From: Amycolatopsis iheyensis
GTDB taxonomy: Bacteria > Actinomycetota > Actinomycetes > Mycobacteriales > Pseudonocardiaceae
Assembly (NCBI RefSeq): GCF_024703995.1
Contig: NZ_JAMXQV010000017.1
Span: 186,001 to 250,000 of the forward strand
Length of the DNA: 64,000 nt
Reading direction: 5' to 3'
The notes beneath the pieces were generated by a model. That model saw only the letters and a program-made list of their open reading frames with translations, ran no database searches and was not told the origin of the DNA. Both the position numbers and the translations under genes were made by a program. Every line of letters begins with the position of its first letter. The first letter of the stretch is position 1. This document shows, one piece after another, positions 1 through 9,146 of this stretch.

Positions 1-3000
1 TCGCGCAGGCTGGTTCGCCGGTGACGTCGACGGCGGTGAGCGGGACGTCGCCGGTGTTGGTGACGGTGATCGCGAGCGGCACGGCGTCGCCCTGGCGGAA
101 GGGGCCCTGGGTGTCCTGGGTGAGCGCGAGGCCGGGGTGCACGACGGTGTAGGACGCGTCGTCGGTGGCGCTGACCTGGCGGTTCGTCGGGTCGGTGCCG
201 GTGGCGGTCGCCGGGTTCGCGAAATTGTCGGTGGTCGCGGTTACCGTGCAGGAGTGGTGCTGGAGAGCACCGGGAGGGAGGGTGCCGATGGACTGAGCGC
301 ACGCCGGAACGCGACTGTCCGCAATGGACACGTCGGTCAGTGGGACATCACCGGTGTTCGCGACGACGAGGGAGAACGTGACGGTGTCGCCCTGCCGGAC
401 CTGGGCGGGTGCCGCGTCGTTCGTGATGGAGATCGCCGGGTGGATCACCCGAACCGGTACGCCGGCGGTCGCAGTCACCGGACGGTTCGTGGCGTCGGTC
501 CCGGTCACTTCCCCGGTGGCGGTGAAGTCGGCGTTCCCGGCGACTTCGGTGCAGCTGTAGGTCTGCTTGGCCCGCGGTTCGAGCGGGCCCAGGGTTTTGG
601 CGCAACCTGGCGCTGCTTTGTCGACCACAGCTACGTCCCGGAGCGCGCTGTCGCCGGTGTTGGTGACGGTGATCGTCGAGGTGACGGTGTCCCCGGCACG
701 CACGACCGCCGGATCGACGGTCCGGTTGATCGCGACGGCGGGGTGGATGACGTCGACCTTCGCGGCGGCTTCGGCGGTGACTGCGGCGCCGATGGGTGGC
801 GTGGCTGCGACCTGGATGGTCCTGGTGACGTCGTCGGCCGGTGCGGTGAGGGTGCAGCTGAAGTCGCGGGTGGCGCCGGGGTCCAGGGCGCCGTCCAGGA
901 CTTGGGCGCAGCCGGTGGCCAGGGCTTTCCCGCTTCGCGCAGGGGTCGCTTGCGGGTCCGTGACGCGCAGGCCGGTCAGCGGCACGTCACCCGCGTTGCG
1001 CACCGTGATGCGCAGCGGCACCGTGTCGCCCTCGCGGAACGGGCCGGCAGTCACCTGCGCTGTGATCGCCACGGCCGGGTGCTGCACCACGAACGCGGCC
1101 TCGGCGGCGGCCGTCACCGGGCGGGCCGTCGGGTCCGTGCCGGTCACCGACGGCTTGTTCGTCAGGCCGGTGGCGCCCGCGACCGTCGTGCAGGTCGACG
1201 TCCGCGTCTCGCGCGGCGGCAGCGTGCCGAGCGGCTTCGCGCAGGCGGCGATGTCGTCGGTGACCGTCACCCCGGTCAGCGGCACGTCGCCCGTGTTGGT
1301 CGCGGTGAGCGTCCACGTCACCGTGTCGCCTTCGCGGACCTGCGCGGGTGTCGCCTGCGCGGCGAGCGCGAGTGCCGGGTGGATCACGTCGACCACGGCG
1401 TCGTCGGTGACCTTCACCGTGCGGCCGAGCTCGTCCTTCCCCGAGGCGGCCGCCGTGTTGGTGAAGTCGTCCGCGGGTGCCGGGGCGGTGCAGGTGTAGG
1501 TCTGCTTGCCCTGCGGCGGCAGCGCGCCGATCGCCTTGGCACACGCCGGGGTGCGGTCGTCGGTGACGGCGACCTCGGTCAGCGGGGCGTCGCCGGCGTT
1601 GGCGACGGTGATCGTGTAGGTCACCGGGTCGCCCGCGCGGACCACGCCGGGCGTCGCGTCCTTCGCGAGGGTCAGCGCCGGGGTGAGCACCGTGACGGTG
1701 GCCGGCGCGGTCGCGGTCACGGGCCGGCCGGCCAGGTCGGTGCCGGTGGCCGTCACGTGGGACGTCGTCGTCGCGGACGGGTTCGCCGTGCACGTGTACG
1801 TCTGCGTCGCGCCCGCGGCGAGGCCGTCGAACGCGCGCGAGCACGACGTCGTCGTGTCGTCGGTGACCTCGACCGGCGCCAGCGGGCTGTCGCCGGTGTT
1901 CTTCACCGACACCGAGAACGTCACGGTGTCGCCCGCGTGGATCACCGGCGGGGTCGCGGTCTTGGTGACCTCGACGGCGGGGGCGATCGTCGGCGCGGGT
2001 GCGTCGGCGGTGGCCGTCACCTGCTTGCCGAGCTCGTCGGCGCCGGTGACGCTCGCGGTGTTGACGCCGTCGGCGATCGGGGCCTTCGCCGCGCACGTGA
2101 CCGTCCGGCTTTCGCCGGGGGCGAGGGCGCCGGCGAGCGCGCACGAAGGCGTCTTCGGGTCGCTGATCCGCACGTCGTGGAGCCCGGTGTCGCCGGTGTT
2201 CGTGACCTTGATCGTGAAGTTCGCGGTGTCGCCGGCGTGGTAGGCGGGCCGGTCGGCCGCCTTCGTGATGCCCACGGCCGGGTGCAGGACGTCGACGCGG
2301 GCGGACGCGGCGCCGTCGAGCTGGTCGCCGAGCGTGCTCGCGCCGGTCGCCTTCACCACGTTGGTGAAGTCGTCGGCCGGGGCCGGGCCGGCGCACGTGT
2401 AGGTGACCGTCTGGCCCGGGGCGAGGGTGCCGAGTGGCTTGGCGCAGGCCGGGATGACGTCGTCGGTGACCTGCACTCCGGACGCCGGGACGGTGCCCGG
2501 GTTGGTCACCGCGACGGCGAACGGCACCGGCTCGCCGGCGTGCGCCTTCGGCGGGTTCGCGTGCACGGCGACGTGGAGTTCGGGCACCGGCACCGAAAAC
2601 GCGAGGTTCTGCGCGAGGTAGGTGTCGCCGCTGGTGACGAAGCCGAGCTTCGCACTCGTCGCGCCCGCGGGGACGGTGTCGACGTCGAACGCCTTGGCGT
2701 CGACGCTGAAGTTGTTCTTCACGCCGGGCGCGGTCGCGTTGTCGGCGTTGGCGATGAAGAAGTTCGACGTCCCGCCGGTGGCGGGCTCGGCGGCCGGGGC
2801 GCCGTCGACCAGGAACTGGTCGCCGGAGCCGCCCCAGTCGCCGTCGTAGGCGGTGACGCCGAGGTGCGCGTCGGCGGCCGCGGCGCGGAAGCCGGTGATC
2901 GTCGTCTCCGCCGGCGGGGCGCCGACGGTCTGCCGGACGTGCCCGTCGTAGACGACGACCTTGCGCTTGTTCGGCGCGAAGTCCGGGTTGCGCTCCGGGT

Positions 3001-3679
3001 AGGCGTAGACCAGCGCGATCGACCAGCCGCCGGCGCAGTCGAACCCCTTGGGCGCCCAGACGTTGCCAACCGTCAGCGCCAGTGGCGTCCCGGTCGGCGC
3101 GTTCGCGAACCGGTCGGTCACGTCGGCGTGGGCGGAGTAGTACTGACCCGGTTCTTCGGTGAACGCCGAAGGCGCGACGTCGACGGGTTTCGCGCTGCCG
3201 ACCGAAAGCCGGACGTTCTGCTTCGCGGGTGTCCCGGCCGGGAGCACCGCGGGGAGACCTTCGCGTGAGCCGCAGGTCTTCGCCGTCGTGTTGCCCGCCC
3301 AGTTCAGCCGCGCGAACGCGATCCGGGCGCCGGGCGGGATGCGCACCGCCGCGCCGGCCGAGTCGAACGTGCCGGGGTCGGCGTCGACGTCGGCCCACTG
3401 CATGAAGAAGTCGTCGTTGGCCAGGGTGTCCTTGCGGTCCGCGGTGTTCGCGCACGCCGCGGGGGTCGCCACCGCGCCGGTGGCCGGCGCGCGGTCGGCA
3501 TCGAGCGGGCAGCGCAGGACGCCGTTGCCCGCGTACAGGAAGTCTCCGTAGACGACGTCGTCGTAGCCCACCGCGAACGGTGGCGCGTCGGCCGCGCCGG
3601 CCGCGGGCGTCACCGCCGCGACCGAAAAGATCATTGCCAGCACGGGAATCCAGCGAAGCGGCCTATCGGACAACCGCAT
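1..3679 (-). CDS. Secreted DUF11-type repeat protein (C-terminus outside window)
   Basis: At least 1226 codons are present and the reading frame is still open at the window edge, so the C-terminus and any cell-wall anchor are missing. Residues 1 to about 31 form a signal peptide (basic start MRLSDRPLRW, hydrophobic core, AGAADAPP cleavage region). About 330 residues of unrecognised N-terminal domain follow. Then come nine tandem units of about 100 residues, the ninth cut. Each has the pattern (R/H)AGDTV, VTNTGD, VTDD, PACA, LGTLPPG, YTC, which matches the DUF11/DUF7507 family of cysteine-paired beta-sandwich repeats found in surface proteins. The start is ATG with GGAGG upstream. Likely role is a large extracellular or wall-associated stalk protein; binding partner unknown. 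Confidence 0.85.
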   Translation of the reverse strand, partial: MRLSDRPLRWIPVLAMIFSVAAVTPAAGAADAPPFAVGYDDVVYGDFLYAGNGVLRCPLDADRAPATGAVATPAACANTADRKDTLANDDFFMQWADVDADPGTFDSAGAAVRIPPGARIAFARLNWAGNTTAKTCGSREGLPAVLPAGTPAKQNVRLSVGSAKPVDVAPSAFTEEPGQYYSAHADVTDRFANAPTGTPLALTVGNVWAPKGFDCAGGWSIALVYAYPERNPDFAPNKRKVVVYDGHVRQTVGAPPAETTITGFRAAAADAHLGVTAYDGDWGGSGDQFLVDGAPAAEPATGGTSNFFIANADNATAPGVKNNFSVDAKAFDVDTVPAGATSAKLGFVTSGDTYLAQNLAFSVPVPELHVAVHANPPKAHAGEPVPFAVAVTNPGTVPASGVQVTDDVIPACAKPLGTLAPGQTVTYTCAGPAPADDFTNVVKATGASTLGDQLDGAASARVDVLHPAVGITKAADRPAYHAGDTANFTIKVTNTGDTGLHDVRISDPKTPSCALAGALAPGESRTVTCAAKAPIADGVNTASVTGADELGKQVTATADAPAPTIAPAVEVTKTATPPVIHAGDTVTFSVSVKNTGDSPLAPVEVTDDTTTSCSRAFDGLAAGATQTYTCTANPSATTTSHVTATGTDLAGRPVTATAPATVTVLTPALTLAKDATPGVVRAGDPVTYTITVANAGDAPLTEVAVTDDRTPACAKAIGALPPQGKQTYTCTAPAPADDFTNTAAASGKDELGRTVKVTDDAVVDVIHPALALAAQATPAQVREGDTVTWTLTATNTGDVPLTGVTVTDDIAACAKPLGTLPPRETRTSTCTTVAGATGLTNKPSVTGTDPTARPVTAAAEAAFVVQHPAVAITAQVTAGPFREGDTVPLRITVRNAGDVPLTGLRVTDPQATPARSGKALATGCAQVLDGALDPGATRDFSCTLTAPADDVTRTIQVAATPPIGAAVTAEAAAKVDVIHPAVAINRTVDPAVVRAGDTVTSTITVTNTGDSALRDVAVVDKAAPGCAKTLGPLEPRAKQTYSCTEVAGNADFTATGEVTGTDATNRPVTATAGVPVRVIHPAISITNDAAPAQVRQGDTVTFSLVVANTGDVPLTDVSIADSRVPACAQSIGTLPPGALQHHSCTVTATTDNFANPATATGTDPTNRQVSATDDASYTVVHPGLALTQDTQGPFRQGDAVPLAITVTNTGDVPLTAVDVTGEPACA

Positions 3680-3749
3680 TCCTCGCTACCTCCGGGGCCG
3701 GGACGACCTTTCGGAGCTTGGCACGGAAGAGGGGGTTACGCGCCGGTTC

Positions 3750-4220
3750 TCACCCGTCCGTGGCGCCGGTCAGCTTCGCCGTCGACTCGTGGGTGAGGGC
3801 CGTGGCGCCTTCGACGAACCCGATGACCGTGCGCAGTTCGTCCTCGGTGTAGCGGTCGCACAGCTCGTACATGCGCTTGACGAGGTGGTCCCAGAGGTGC
3901 ACGCCGTTCGCGATCGTCTGCTCGTCGAGCGCGATCAGGACCCGGCGCCGGTCGTCCGGGTGCGGTCGCCGGTCGACGATGCCCTTGCGCTCCAGCCGGT
4001 CGATCATCGCCGTCACCGACGCGGGCGCCAGGCCCGACAGCCGAGCCAGGTCCTTGGGCGTCTGCGGCCCGAACCGCGCGAGGTAGTCCAGGACCTTGGT
4101 GTCGACCGCCGACAGCCCGCGCGTCTCGGCGATCGCCGTGTGGAACATGACCGTCTCGGTCGACAGCTCCCGGGACTTGAACAGGACTTCTTCGACCAGC
4201 CGCGCTCGCTCGCTTGACAC
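3750..4220 (-). CDS. MarR family transcriptional regulator
   Basis: This 156-residue protein has the winged-helix layout of MarR: dimerisation helix, then LDYLARFGPQTPKDLARLSG, a recognition helix around APASVTAMIDRLERKG, and the wing DRRPHPDDRRRV, followed by C-terminal dimerisation helices. The GTG start at 4220 removes a long N-terminal extension that the open frame would allow, and places the start next to the intergenic operator. It is divergent from the FAD monooxygenase, with 73 bases between the starts, so it probably represses that gene and itself and responds to an aromatic ligand. The ligand cannot be read from the sequence. Confidence 0.85.
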   Translation of the reverse strand: MSSERARLVEEVLFKSRELSTETVMFHTAIAETRGLSAVDTKVLDYLARFGPQTPKDLARLSGLAPASVTAMIDRLERKGIVDRRPHPDDRRRVLIALDEQTIANGVHLWDHLVKRMYELCDRYTEDELRTVIGFVEGATALTHESTAKLTGATDG

Positions 4221-4242
4221 GGGCGTCAGCTTAGCCCACTCT

Positions 4243-4264
4243 TTAGTTCGACAGAACGAATTAG
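4243..4264. promoter_or_regulatory. Candidate MarR operator
   Basis: Imperfect inverted repeat TTAGTTCG, six bases, CGAATTAG (six of eight pairs match) lies in the AT-rich gap between the divergent marR and monooxygenase genes, about 23 bases from the marR start and 30 from the monooxygenase start. The position suits autoregulation and repression of the monooxygenase by the adjacent MarR protein. Inference from position and symmetry only. Confidence 0.55.
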
Positions 4265-4293
4265 TTTCTAAGAGATTCGAGGGGACGAACGAC

Positions 4294-5487
4294 ATGACGA
4301 AGGCACTGATCATCGGAGGCGGCATCGCGGGCACGATCACGGCCATCGCCCTGCACGAAGCCGGGCACGAACCGCTGCTGTTCGAGGCGTACGACCGCGG
4401 CGCGGAGGGCGTCGGCGCGTTCCTGACCCTGGCCGTGAACGGCCTCGACGCGCTGTTCCCGCTCGGCCTGAAGGACGTCGTCAAGGGCGCGGGCTTCGAC
4501 TCGCCGCGCATGGCGATCGGCCTGGGCAACGGTACGAAGCTGGCCGAATTCCCGTTGGGCGGGCCGCTCCCGGACGGCACGGTCAGCCAGACCGTGCTGC
4601 GCTCCGACCTCTACGTCGCACTGCGCGACGAAGCCGCGCGACGCGGGATCCACGCCGAGTACGGCAAGCGCCTGATCGGCGCGAGCCAGACGGATTCGCA
4701 GGTCAGAGCCGATTTCTCGGACGGCTCGCAGGCAACCGGCGACCTGCTGGTCGGCGCCGACGGCCTCCGCTCGCGGGTCCGCACGATCATCGACCCGGAC
4801 GCGCCGGCCCCGCGGTACGTGCCGCTGCTCAACACCGGCGGGTTCGCCGAAGGCCTGTCCCTGCCGGACGAGCCGGGCGTGCTGAACATGGTGTTCGGCA
4901 AGCGGGTGTTCTTCTGCCACGTCGTGAGCCCGGACGGGCGCGTCTGGTGGTTCGCGAACCCCGCGCGCAAGACCGAGCCGACCGGTTCGGAGCTGGCGAC
5001 GCTGGCCGGCGACAAGCTGCGCGCCGAACTGCTGCACCTGGTCGCGCCCGACCGGACGCCGGCCACCGAGGTCATCCGCGCGACCCGCGAGATCTACCCG
5101 GCGTGGCCGACGTTCGACTTCCCGACCGTCCCGGTCTGGCACCGCGGCCGCATGGTGATCATCGGCGACGCGGCGCACGCGACGTCACCGGCGGCGGGCC
5201 AGGGCGCGTCGATGGCCATCGAAGACGCCGTCACGCTGGGCAAATGCCTTCGTGACGTGCCGGACGTCGGACAGGCGCTGGCCACCTACGAGGGGTTGCG
5301 GCGTGGCCGCGTGGAGGCCGTGGTCGCGGCCGGGAAGCGCAACGGCGAGCAGAAGGTGATCGGCCCGGTCGGCCGCGTCGTGCGTGACTTCTTCATCAAG
5401 CGGGCGTTCGCGAAGCCGTTCGACGAGGACCCGAACGCCTTCATGTGGGACCACCGCATCGACTGGGACGAGAAGGTTTCCGTCTAG
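4294..5487 (+). CDS. FAD-dependent monooxygenase
   Basis: The 397-residue protein belongs to the group A (PHBH-like) flavoprotein monooxygenases. It starts [20 protein letters not shown], which carries the GxGxxG nucleotide fold; the conserved DG segment is seen at [13 protein letters not shown], and the second FAD motif is [21 protein letters not shown] near residue 290. Such enzymes hydroxylate or epoxidise aromatic and other ring compounds with NAD(P)H and oxygen. ATG 4294 is chosen because it gives the usual N-terminus just before the beta strand and has AGGGGA upstream. The divergent MarR suggests substrate-induced expression. The 3' end overlaps the convergent dcd gene by four bases (CTAG). 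Substrate unknown. Confidence 0.88.
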   Translation: MTKALIIGGGIAGTITAIALHEAGHEPLLFEAYDRGAEGVGAFLTLAVNGLDALFPLGLKDVVKGAGFDSPRMAIGLGNGTKLAEFPLGGPLPDGTVSQTVLRSDLYVALRDEAARRGIHAEYGKRLIGASQTDSQVRADFSDGSQATGDLLVGADGLRSRVRTIIDPDAPAPRYVPLLNTGGFAEGLSLPDEPGVLNMVFGKRVFFCHVVSPDGRVWWFANPARKTEPTGSELATLAGDKLRAELLHLVAPDRTPATEVIRATREIYPAWPTFDFPTVPVWHRGRMVIIGDAAHATSPAAGQGASMAIEDAVTLGKCLRDVPDVGQALATYEGLRRGRVEAVVAAGKRNGEQKVIGPVGRVVRDFFIKRAFAKPFDEDPNAFMWDHRIDWDEKVSV

Positions 5488-6065
5488 CGCCAGGTGTCGA
5501 CGCGGTGAAAGTTCTTGTACGCGCGGCTCGGGGTCGGGCCACGCTGCCCCTGGTAGCGGGAGCCGGCTTCGCTCGAGCCGTACGGGTGCTCGGCCGCGCT
5601 GGAGAGCCGGAAGATGCAGAGCTGGCCGATCTTCATGCCCGGCCAGAGCGTGATCGGCAGGTTGGCGACGTTCGACAGCTCGAGCGTGATGTGCCCGGAG
5701 AAGCCGGGGTCGATGAAGCCGGCGGTCGAGTGCGTGAGCAGCCCGAGGCGCCCGAGCGACGACTTGCCTTCGAGGCGGCCGGCGAGGTCGTCGGCGAGGG
5801 TGACGAGCTCGAACGTCGAGCCGAGGACGAACTCGCCCGGGTGCAGCACGAAGGGCTCGTCGCCCTCCTTTTCGACGAGCGAGGTCAGCTCGTCCTGCTG
5901 CAGCTGCGGGTCGATGTGGGTGTACTTGCTGTTGTCGAAGACGCGGAAGAACCGGTCGAGCCGGACGTCGATGCTCGACGGCTGGACCATGCCGGCGTCG
6001 AAGGGGTCGATGCCGAGCCGGCCGGCGTCGAGCTCTTTGCGGAGGTCACGGTCACTGAGCAGCAC
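5484..6065 (-). CDS. dcd: dCTP deaminase
   Basis: This 193-residue protein matches Dcd over its full length: [15 protein letters not shown] at the start, PSSIDVRLD, the catalytic segment [20 protein letters not shown] with the family glutamate nearby (RLEGKSS), and the C-terminal [15 protein letters not shown] tail. It deaminates dCTP to dUTP for thymidylate synthesis. Actinobacterial members such as the Mycobacterium tuberculosis enzyme are bifunctional, also hydrolysing dUTP to dUMP; whether this one is cannot be decided here, though the sequence resembles that group. It is a single-gene unit convergent with the monooxygenase. Confidence 0.93.
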   Translation of the reverse strand: MLLSDRDLRKELDAGRLGIDPFDAGMVQPSSIDVRLDRFFRVFDNSKYTHIDPQLQQDELTSLVEKEGDEPFVLHPGEFVLGSTFELVTLADDLAGRLEGKSSLGRLGLLTHSTAGFIDPGFSGHITLELSNVANLPITLWPGMKIGQLCIFRLSSAAEHPYGSSEAGSRYQGQRGPTPSRAYKNFHRVDTWR

Positions 6066-6088
6066 GCCCGGCAGCCTATCCGGTGGGT

Positions 6089-7282
6089 TCAGGCGACCCG
6101 CATGTGCTGCACATAGGAGGTATCGGGCGCGAAGACCTTCTCGAGCCGCTTCACGTACCCGCGGCGCCCGGCCTCACCGAGCCGTTCCTGCAGCGCGGTG
6201 GCGCCGGGGATGAGCCGCCGCACGGTCTCGGCGGCGAAGTTGACGCCCGCCACCCCGACGATCAAGGCCTGCGCGACCGGGTCGTTCGGCAGCTCGAGGA
6301 AGTCGGCGTTGGTCTTCCCGAGCACGAGCCGGCTGATCGACGAGTGCACGGCGACGGAGACGTGGGACAGCACCTTCCCGACGGCCCCGCGCCCCTCACC
6401 GACGGCGGCGTTGGCCTCGACCAGCGCCTTGGCGAGGCGCTTCGAGTCGTCGTCCGGGATGAACTCGGTGGCCGCGAGCAGCCAGAGCAGCCGCCAGGCG
6501 TCCTCTTCGGAGGTGGGCAGCAGCTCGTCGTCGACGCCCATGAGCCAGCCGATGTAGCGCCAGAGGTGCAGGATGTCGCCGCGCTCGCGGGCGGAGTAGC
6601 GGAGGCCGAGCAGCTGCGTGCCGAAGACGTAGACGAGGGAGAAGAGGAGCAGGGTGCCGGCGGTCTGGACCTGGTTGACGGGCCGGTCCCAGGCCGCGTA
6701 GTCCCAGTCGTCCCGCCGGTTCATGGCGGCGCGCACGTGGGCGTGGACGAGCCGGATCCGCAGGGCGGAGGCGTACCCCTGGCCGCCGTGCTTGAGGGCG
6801 CCGGGCGTGGTGACGTCGATCCACCAGGTGGCGGTCTCGACGAGCCGCTTGGTGGCCTTGTACTCGATCTGCCCGGTCCCGACCAGGGCTTTCGTGGCGC
6901 GGGAGGCGAGGTAGCCACCCATCAGCGACATGTCACCGAGCGGGAAGAGACCGAGCAATCCGGCGCGGGTGATGGCTTTCGCGCCGCGCTCGAGCCGCTC
7001 GTCGTCGACCCAGTAGGGCTTGGCGTTGACCTCGTCGAAGAAGGCCTTCAAGGGCCCTTCCGCGGCGGCGCCGTCCCGCAGCGCGTCTTCGAAGAGCCGG
7101 TGCCCCTGCCCCTTGGGCTGCCGCGCCATCCAGGCGACGACGTCGTCCGCGAGCCGATCCTCGACCTGCGCGAACTCCCGCAGCCGCGCGACCTGCCGCT
7201 CGTCGCCTCGGATGTCACCATCGATGAACAGCCGCGACGCGAGCCGGAACCCACCTTGGCGGAACAGCTCGGGCTCGTCCAT
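6089..7282 (-). CDS. DUF2236 (MpaB-like) oxygenase
   Basis: The 397-residue protein shows the DUF2236 / ER-bound oxygenase MpaB fold, the family of latex-clearing protein and mycophenolic acid MpaB. Diagnostic stretches are [25 protein letters not shown], and [13 protein letters not shown], the last carrying histidines typical of the haem-binding core. The reaction is probably an oxygen-dependent oxidation of a hydrophobic substrate, but the substrate is unknown. ATG 7282 is chosen because it begins the conserved [11 protein letters not shown] region and lies just downstream of a strong palindrome. DUF2236 genes are commonly TetR-controlled; no tetR gene is adjacent here. Confidence 0.82.
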   Translation of the reverse strand: MDEPELFRQGGFRLASRLFIDGDIRGDERQVARLREFAQVEDRLADDVVAWMARQPKGQGHRLFEDALRDGAAAEGPLKAFFDEVNAKPYWVDDERLERGAKAITRAGLLGLFPLGDMSLMGGYLASRATKALVGTGQIEYKATKRLVETATWWIDVTTPGALKHGGQGYASALRIRLVHAHVRAAMNRRDDWDYAAWDRPVNQVQTAGTLLLFSLVYVFGTQLLGLRYSARERGDILHLWRYIGWLMGVDDELLPTSEEDAWRLLWLLAATEFIPDDDSKRLAKALVEANAAVGEGRGAVGKVLSHVSVAVHSSISRLVLGKTNADFLELPNDPVAQALIVGVAGVNFAAETVRRLIPGATALQERLGEAGRRGYVKRLEKVFAPDTSYVQHMRVA

Positions 7283-7302
7283 CGCCACCCACCTCCGAGG
7301 TC

Positions 7303-7323
7303 GACAACAAGTGTTGTCACTTG
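7303..7323. promoter_or_regulatory. Overlapping palindromes upstream of DUF2236 gene
   Basis: Two perfect inverted repeats overlap: GACAACA, AG, TGTTGTC (7303-7318) and CAAGTG, TTGT, CACTTG (7308-7323). They lie 20 to 40 bases upstream of the DUF2236 start, where a repressor would block transcription. The architecture is typical of a TetR-family operator. The cognate regulator is not encoded next door. Confidence 0.6.
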
Positions 7324-7350
7324 AGGCGGAGGAGTCAAGGAGGGAGGGCC

Positions 7351-7381
7351 TGGACAAGGGGATCACGCCGCCGTGTATGCT
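7351..7381 (+). promoter_or_regulatory. Putative promoter of tRNA-Gly
   Basis: A -35-like TGGACA (7351-7356) and a -10-like TATGCT (7376-7381) are separated by 19 bases and end 11 bases before the tRNA. A transcription start a few bases before the mature tRNA is expected. Moderate match only. Confidence 0.4.
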
Positions 7382-7392
7382 GGCGACGCACT

Positions 7393-7463
7393 GCGGATGT
7401 AGTTCAATGGTAGAACATCAGCTTCCCAAGCTGAATACGCGGGTTCGATTCCCGTCATCCGCT
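7393..7463 (+). tRNA. tRNA-Gly (CCC anticodon)
   Basis: The 71-base sequence folds as a cloverleaf: acceptor GCGGATG pairs with CATCCGC (7456-7462), followed by discriminator T. The anticodon stem TCAGC pairs with GCTGA around the loop TTCCCAA, giving anticodon CCC, which reads GGG glycine codons. The T arm has GGTTCGATTCC. No CCA is encoded. A strong terminator hairpin follows within 10 bases. The last nine bases overlap the 3' end of the sigma factor gene on the other strand. Confidence 0.95.
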
Positions 7464-8681
7464 CTCATCGAAACCCCGGGCCATTTGCCCGGGGTTTTCG
7501 TTTTCCATTCTGGCCCGCAAATGGGCCGCGTGCGCCGCGGGCAGTCCCGTTTCCTCCGCGCGCGCCAACGCCTCGAAAGCCGACGCGGAACCCAAGCGGT
7601 GCAACAACTCCGCCCGCGAAGCGTGCCACCACGGATAATCCGACAGCCCCGGCAAGGCGTCCACCAAAGCCAATGCCGCCGATGGGCCGTCCCGCTCGGC
7701 CACCGCTGCCGCTCTGTTCAGGCGGACCACCGGTGTGTCCTGGACCGACAACAGGACGTCGTACCAGGAGAGCACCGCGTCCCAGTTCGTTCGGGCGTAC
7801 GACGGCGCCAAATCGTGGCAGGCCGCGATCGCCGCCTGGATCACGTACAGGTTGGGGATCGTCGGGGTTCGGCGCAGGCCCTGGCCCACCAGCTCGATGC
7901 CCTCCTTGATCAGCTCGAAGTCCCACACCGAACGGTCCTGGTCGGCCAGCAGCACCGGTGCCCCGGCCGAGAACCTGGCCTCGCGGCGGGCATCCTGGAG
8001 CAACACCAGCGCCAGCAGCCCCAGCGCCGTCGGCTCGTCGGGCATCAGGGACGCCAGCAGGCGGGCCAGGCGGACTCCCTCGGCCAGCAGCGAAACGCGG
8101 CCCGTGTAGCCCTCGTTGAAGATCAGGTACACCGTCGACGCCACGCCGGCCAGGCGCGAAGGCAGTTCCTCCGCGGCCGGCACGCGGTACGGGATCCGGG
8201 CCTGGGTGATCTTCTGCTTCGCGCGCGTCAGGCGCTTCGCCATCGTCGCTTCGGGGACCAGCAGGCCGCGCGCGACTTCCGCCGTCGACAGCCCGCCCAA
8301 CGTCCGGAGCGCCAGCGCCACCTGGGCGTCCAGCGACAACGCCGGGTGGCAGCACGTGAAGACGAGCCGCAGCAGGTCGTCGCGGACGGAGACCGGGTCG
8401 GGGTGCGGGTCGATCGCCGGCATCGCGTCCGCCTCCTTCCCGAGCCGCTTCGCTTCGCGGCGGACGACGTCCACCGCGCGGCGGCGGGCCGCCACCAGGA
8501 GCCAGCCGCGGGGGTTGGCCGGGACGCCGTCGCGCGGCCACGTCTCGAGCGCGCGCACCACGGCGTCCTGGACCGCGTCCTGAGCGAGGTCGACGCTGCC
8601 GGTGACGCGGACCAGCGTGGCCAGGACCCGGGTGCCCTCGTCCCGGACCAGCCGCGCCACCGCGTCACCGGCGTGGGTCAC
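7455..8681 (-). CDS. ECF42-type RNA polymerase sigma factor
   Basis: The 408-residue protein has sigma region 2 at the N-terminus (RVTGSVDLAQDAVQDAVVRA), region 4 (LALRTLGGLSTAEVARGLL, AKRLTRAKQKI), and a long C-terminal extension of about 200 residues. That extension (YLIFNEGYTGR, YDVLLSVQDTPVVRLNRAAAVAE) is the hallmark of the ECF42 group (DUF6596), which has TPR-like C-termini and no anti-sigma factor. The GTG start at 8681 overlaps the stop of the YCII gene as GTGA, indicating translational coupling. ECF42 factors are usually linked to YCII (DGPF) proteins, as here. The last 18 codons are specified by DNA that on the other strand forms the tRNA terminator, so the tail is probably not conserved. 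Confidence 0.88.
   Translation of the reverse strand: MTHAGDAVARLVRDEGTRVLATLVRVTGSVDLAQDAVQDAVVRALETWPRDGVPANPRGWLLVAARRRAVDVVRREAKRLGKEADAMPAIDPHPDPVSVRDDLLRLVFTCCHPALSLDAQVALALRTLGGLSTAEVARGLLVPEATMAKRLTRAKQKITQARIPYRVPAAEELPSRLAGVASTVYLIFNEGYTGRVSLLAEGVRLARLLASLMPDEPTALGLLALVLLQDARREARFSAGAPVLLADQDRSVWDFELIKEGIELVGQGLRRTPTIPNLYVIQAAIAACHDLAPSYARTNWDAVLSWYDVLLSVQDTPVVRLNRAAAVAERDGPSAALALVDALPGLSDYPWWHASRAELLHRLGSASAFEALARAEETGLPAAHAAHLRARMENENPGQMARGFDESG
7471..7498 (+). terminator. Terminator of tRNA-Gly
   Basis: An 11-base-pair stem (AAACCCCGGGC with its complement) closes a five-base loop and is followed by a T-rich tract (TTTTCGTTTTCC). It is placed just after the tRNA and lies inside the antisense-strand coding sequence of the ECF42 sigma factor. 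Confidence 0.85.
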
Positions 8682-9028
8682 TGGCCGAAGTCGACGATCG
8701 GCCGGACCTCGACGGCGCCGTCCCAGGCGCCGGGGATCTGCGCCGCGAGCTTCACGGCTTCGTCGAGGTCCGCGCACTCGAGCAGGTAGAAGCCGGTCAG
8801 GGCTTCCTTCGTCTCCGCGTACGGGCCGTCGGTGGTGACGATGTCGCCGGCCTTGCCGCCGGTGACGCGGACGGTGGTCGCGGTGGCGGTCGGGTACAGC
8901 GCCGCGCCGCCGCGGATCACCGTCTCCGCGACCGCGTGGAAGTCGTTGTAGTCCTTCATCATGTCCGCGGCTTCGGGCTTCGTCGGGTCGACGTCGGAGG
9001 CGTAGATGATCGCGGCGTACTGGGGCAT
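8678..9028 (-). CDS. YCII (DGPF) family protein
   Basis: This 116-residue small protein carries the diagnostic DGPYAETKEAL segment and the central GGxALYPTATATTVR strand of the YCII/DGPF fold. It is the standard partner of ECF42 sigma factors and is thought to act with them, though its biochemical role is not established. GAGGAG lies eight bases before the ATG. The stop overlaps the GTG start of the sigma gene by four bases, so the two form an operon. Divergent from the P450 gene, with 118 bases between. Confidence 0.88.
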   Translation of the reverse strand: MPQYAAIIYASDVDPTKPEAADMMKDYNDFHAVAETVIRGGAALYPTATATTVRVTGGKAGDIVTTDGPYAETKEALTGFYLLECADLDEAVKLAAQIPGAWDGAVEVRPIVDFGQ

Positions 9029-9146
9029 GACAGCTCCTCACAGATCCTGACCGGCGCCGATCGCCGGCTCTCACTGTAAGGACGAACGGACGAACGCGCG
9101 GCTGGACACTTGCCGCGAAGAAAGTTTCCCGGGCAGGGTGGCCGGC

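Noticed and set aside
137-3268. Long open frame on the plus strand across the DUF11 gene
   Set aside because: It is the antisense mirror of a real repeat gene; its translation is Arg/Gly-rich with no domain, whereas the minus strand has signal peptide, repeats and GC-biased third positions.
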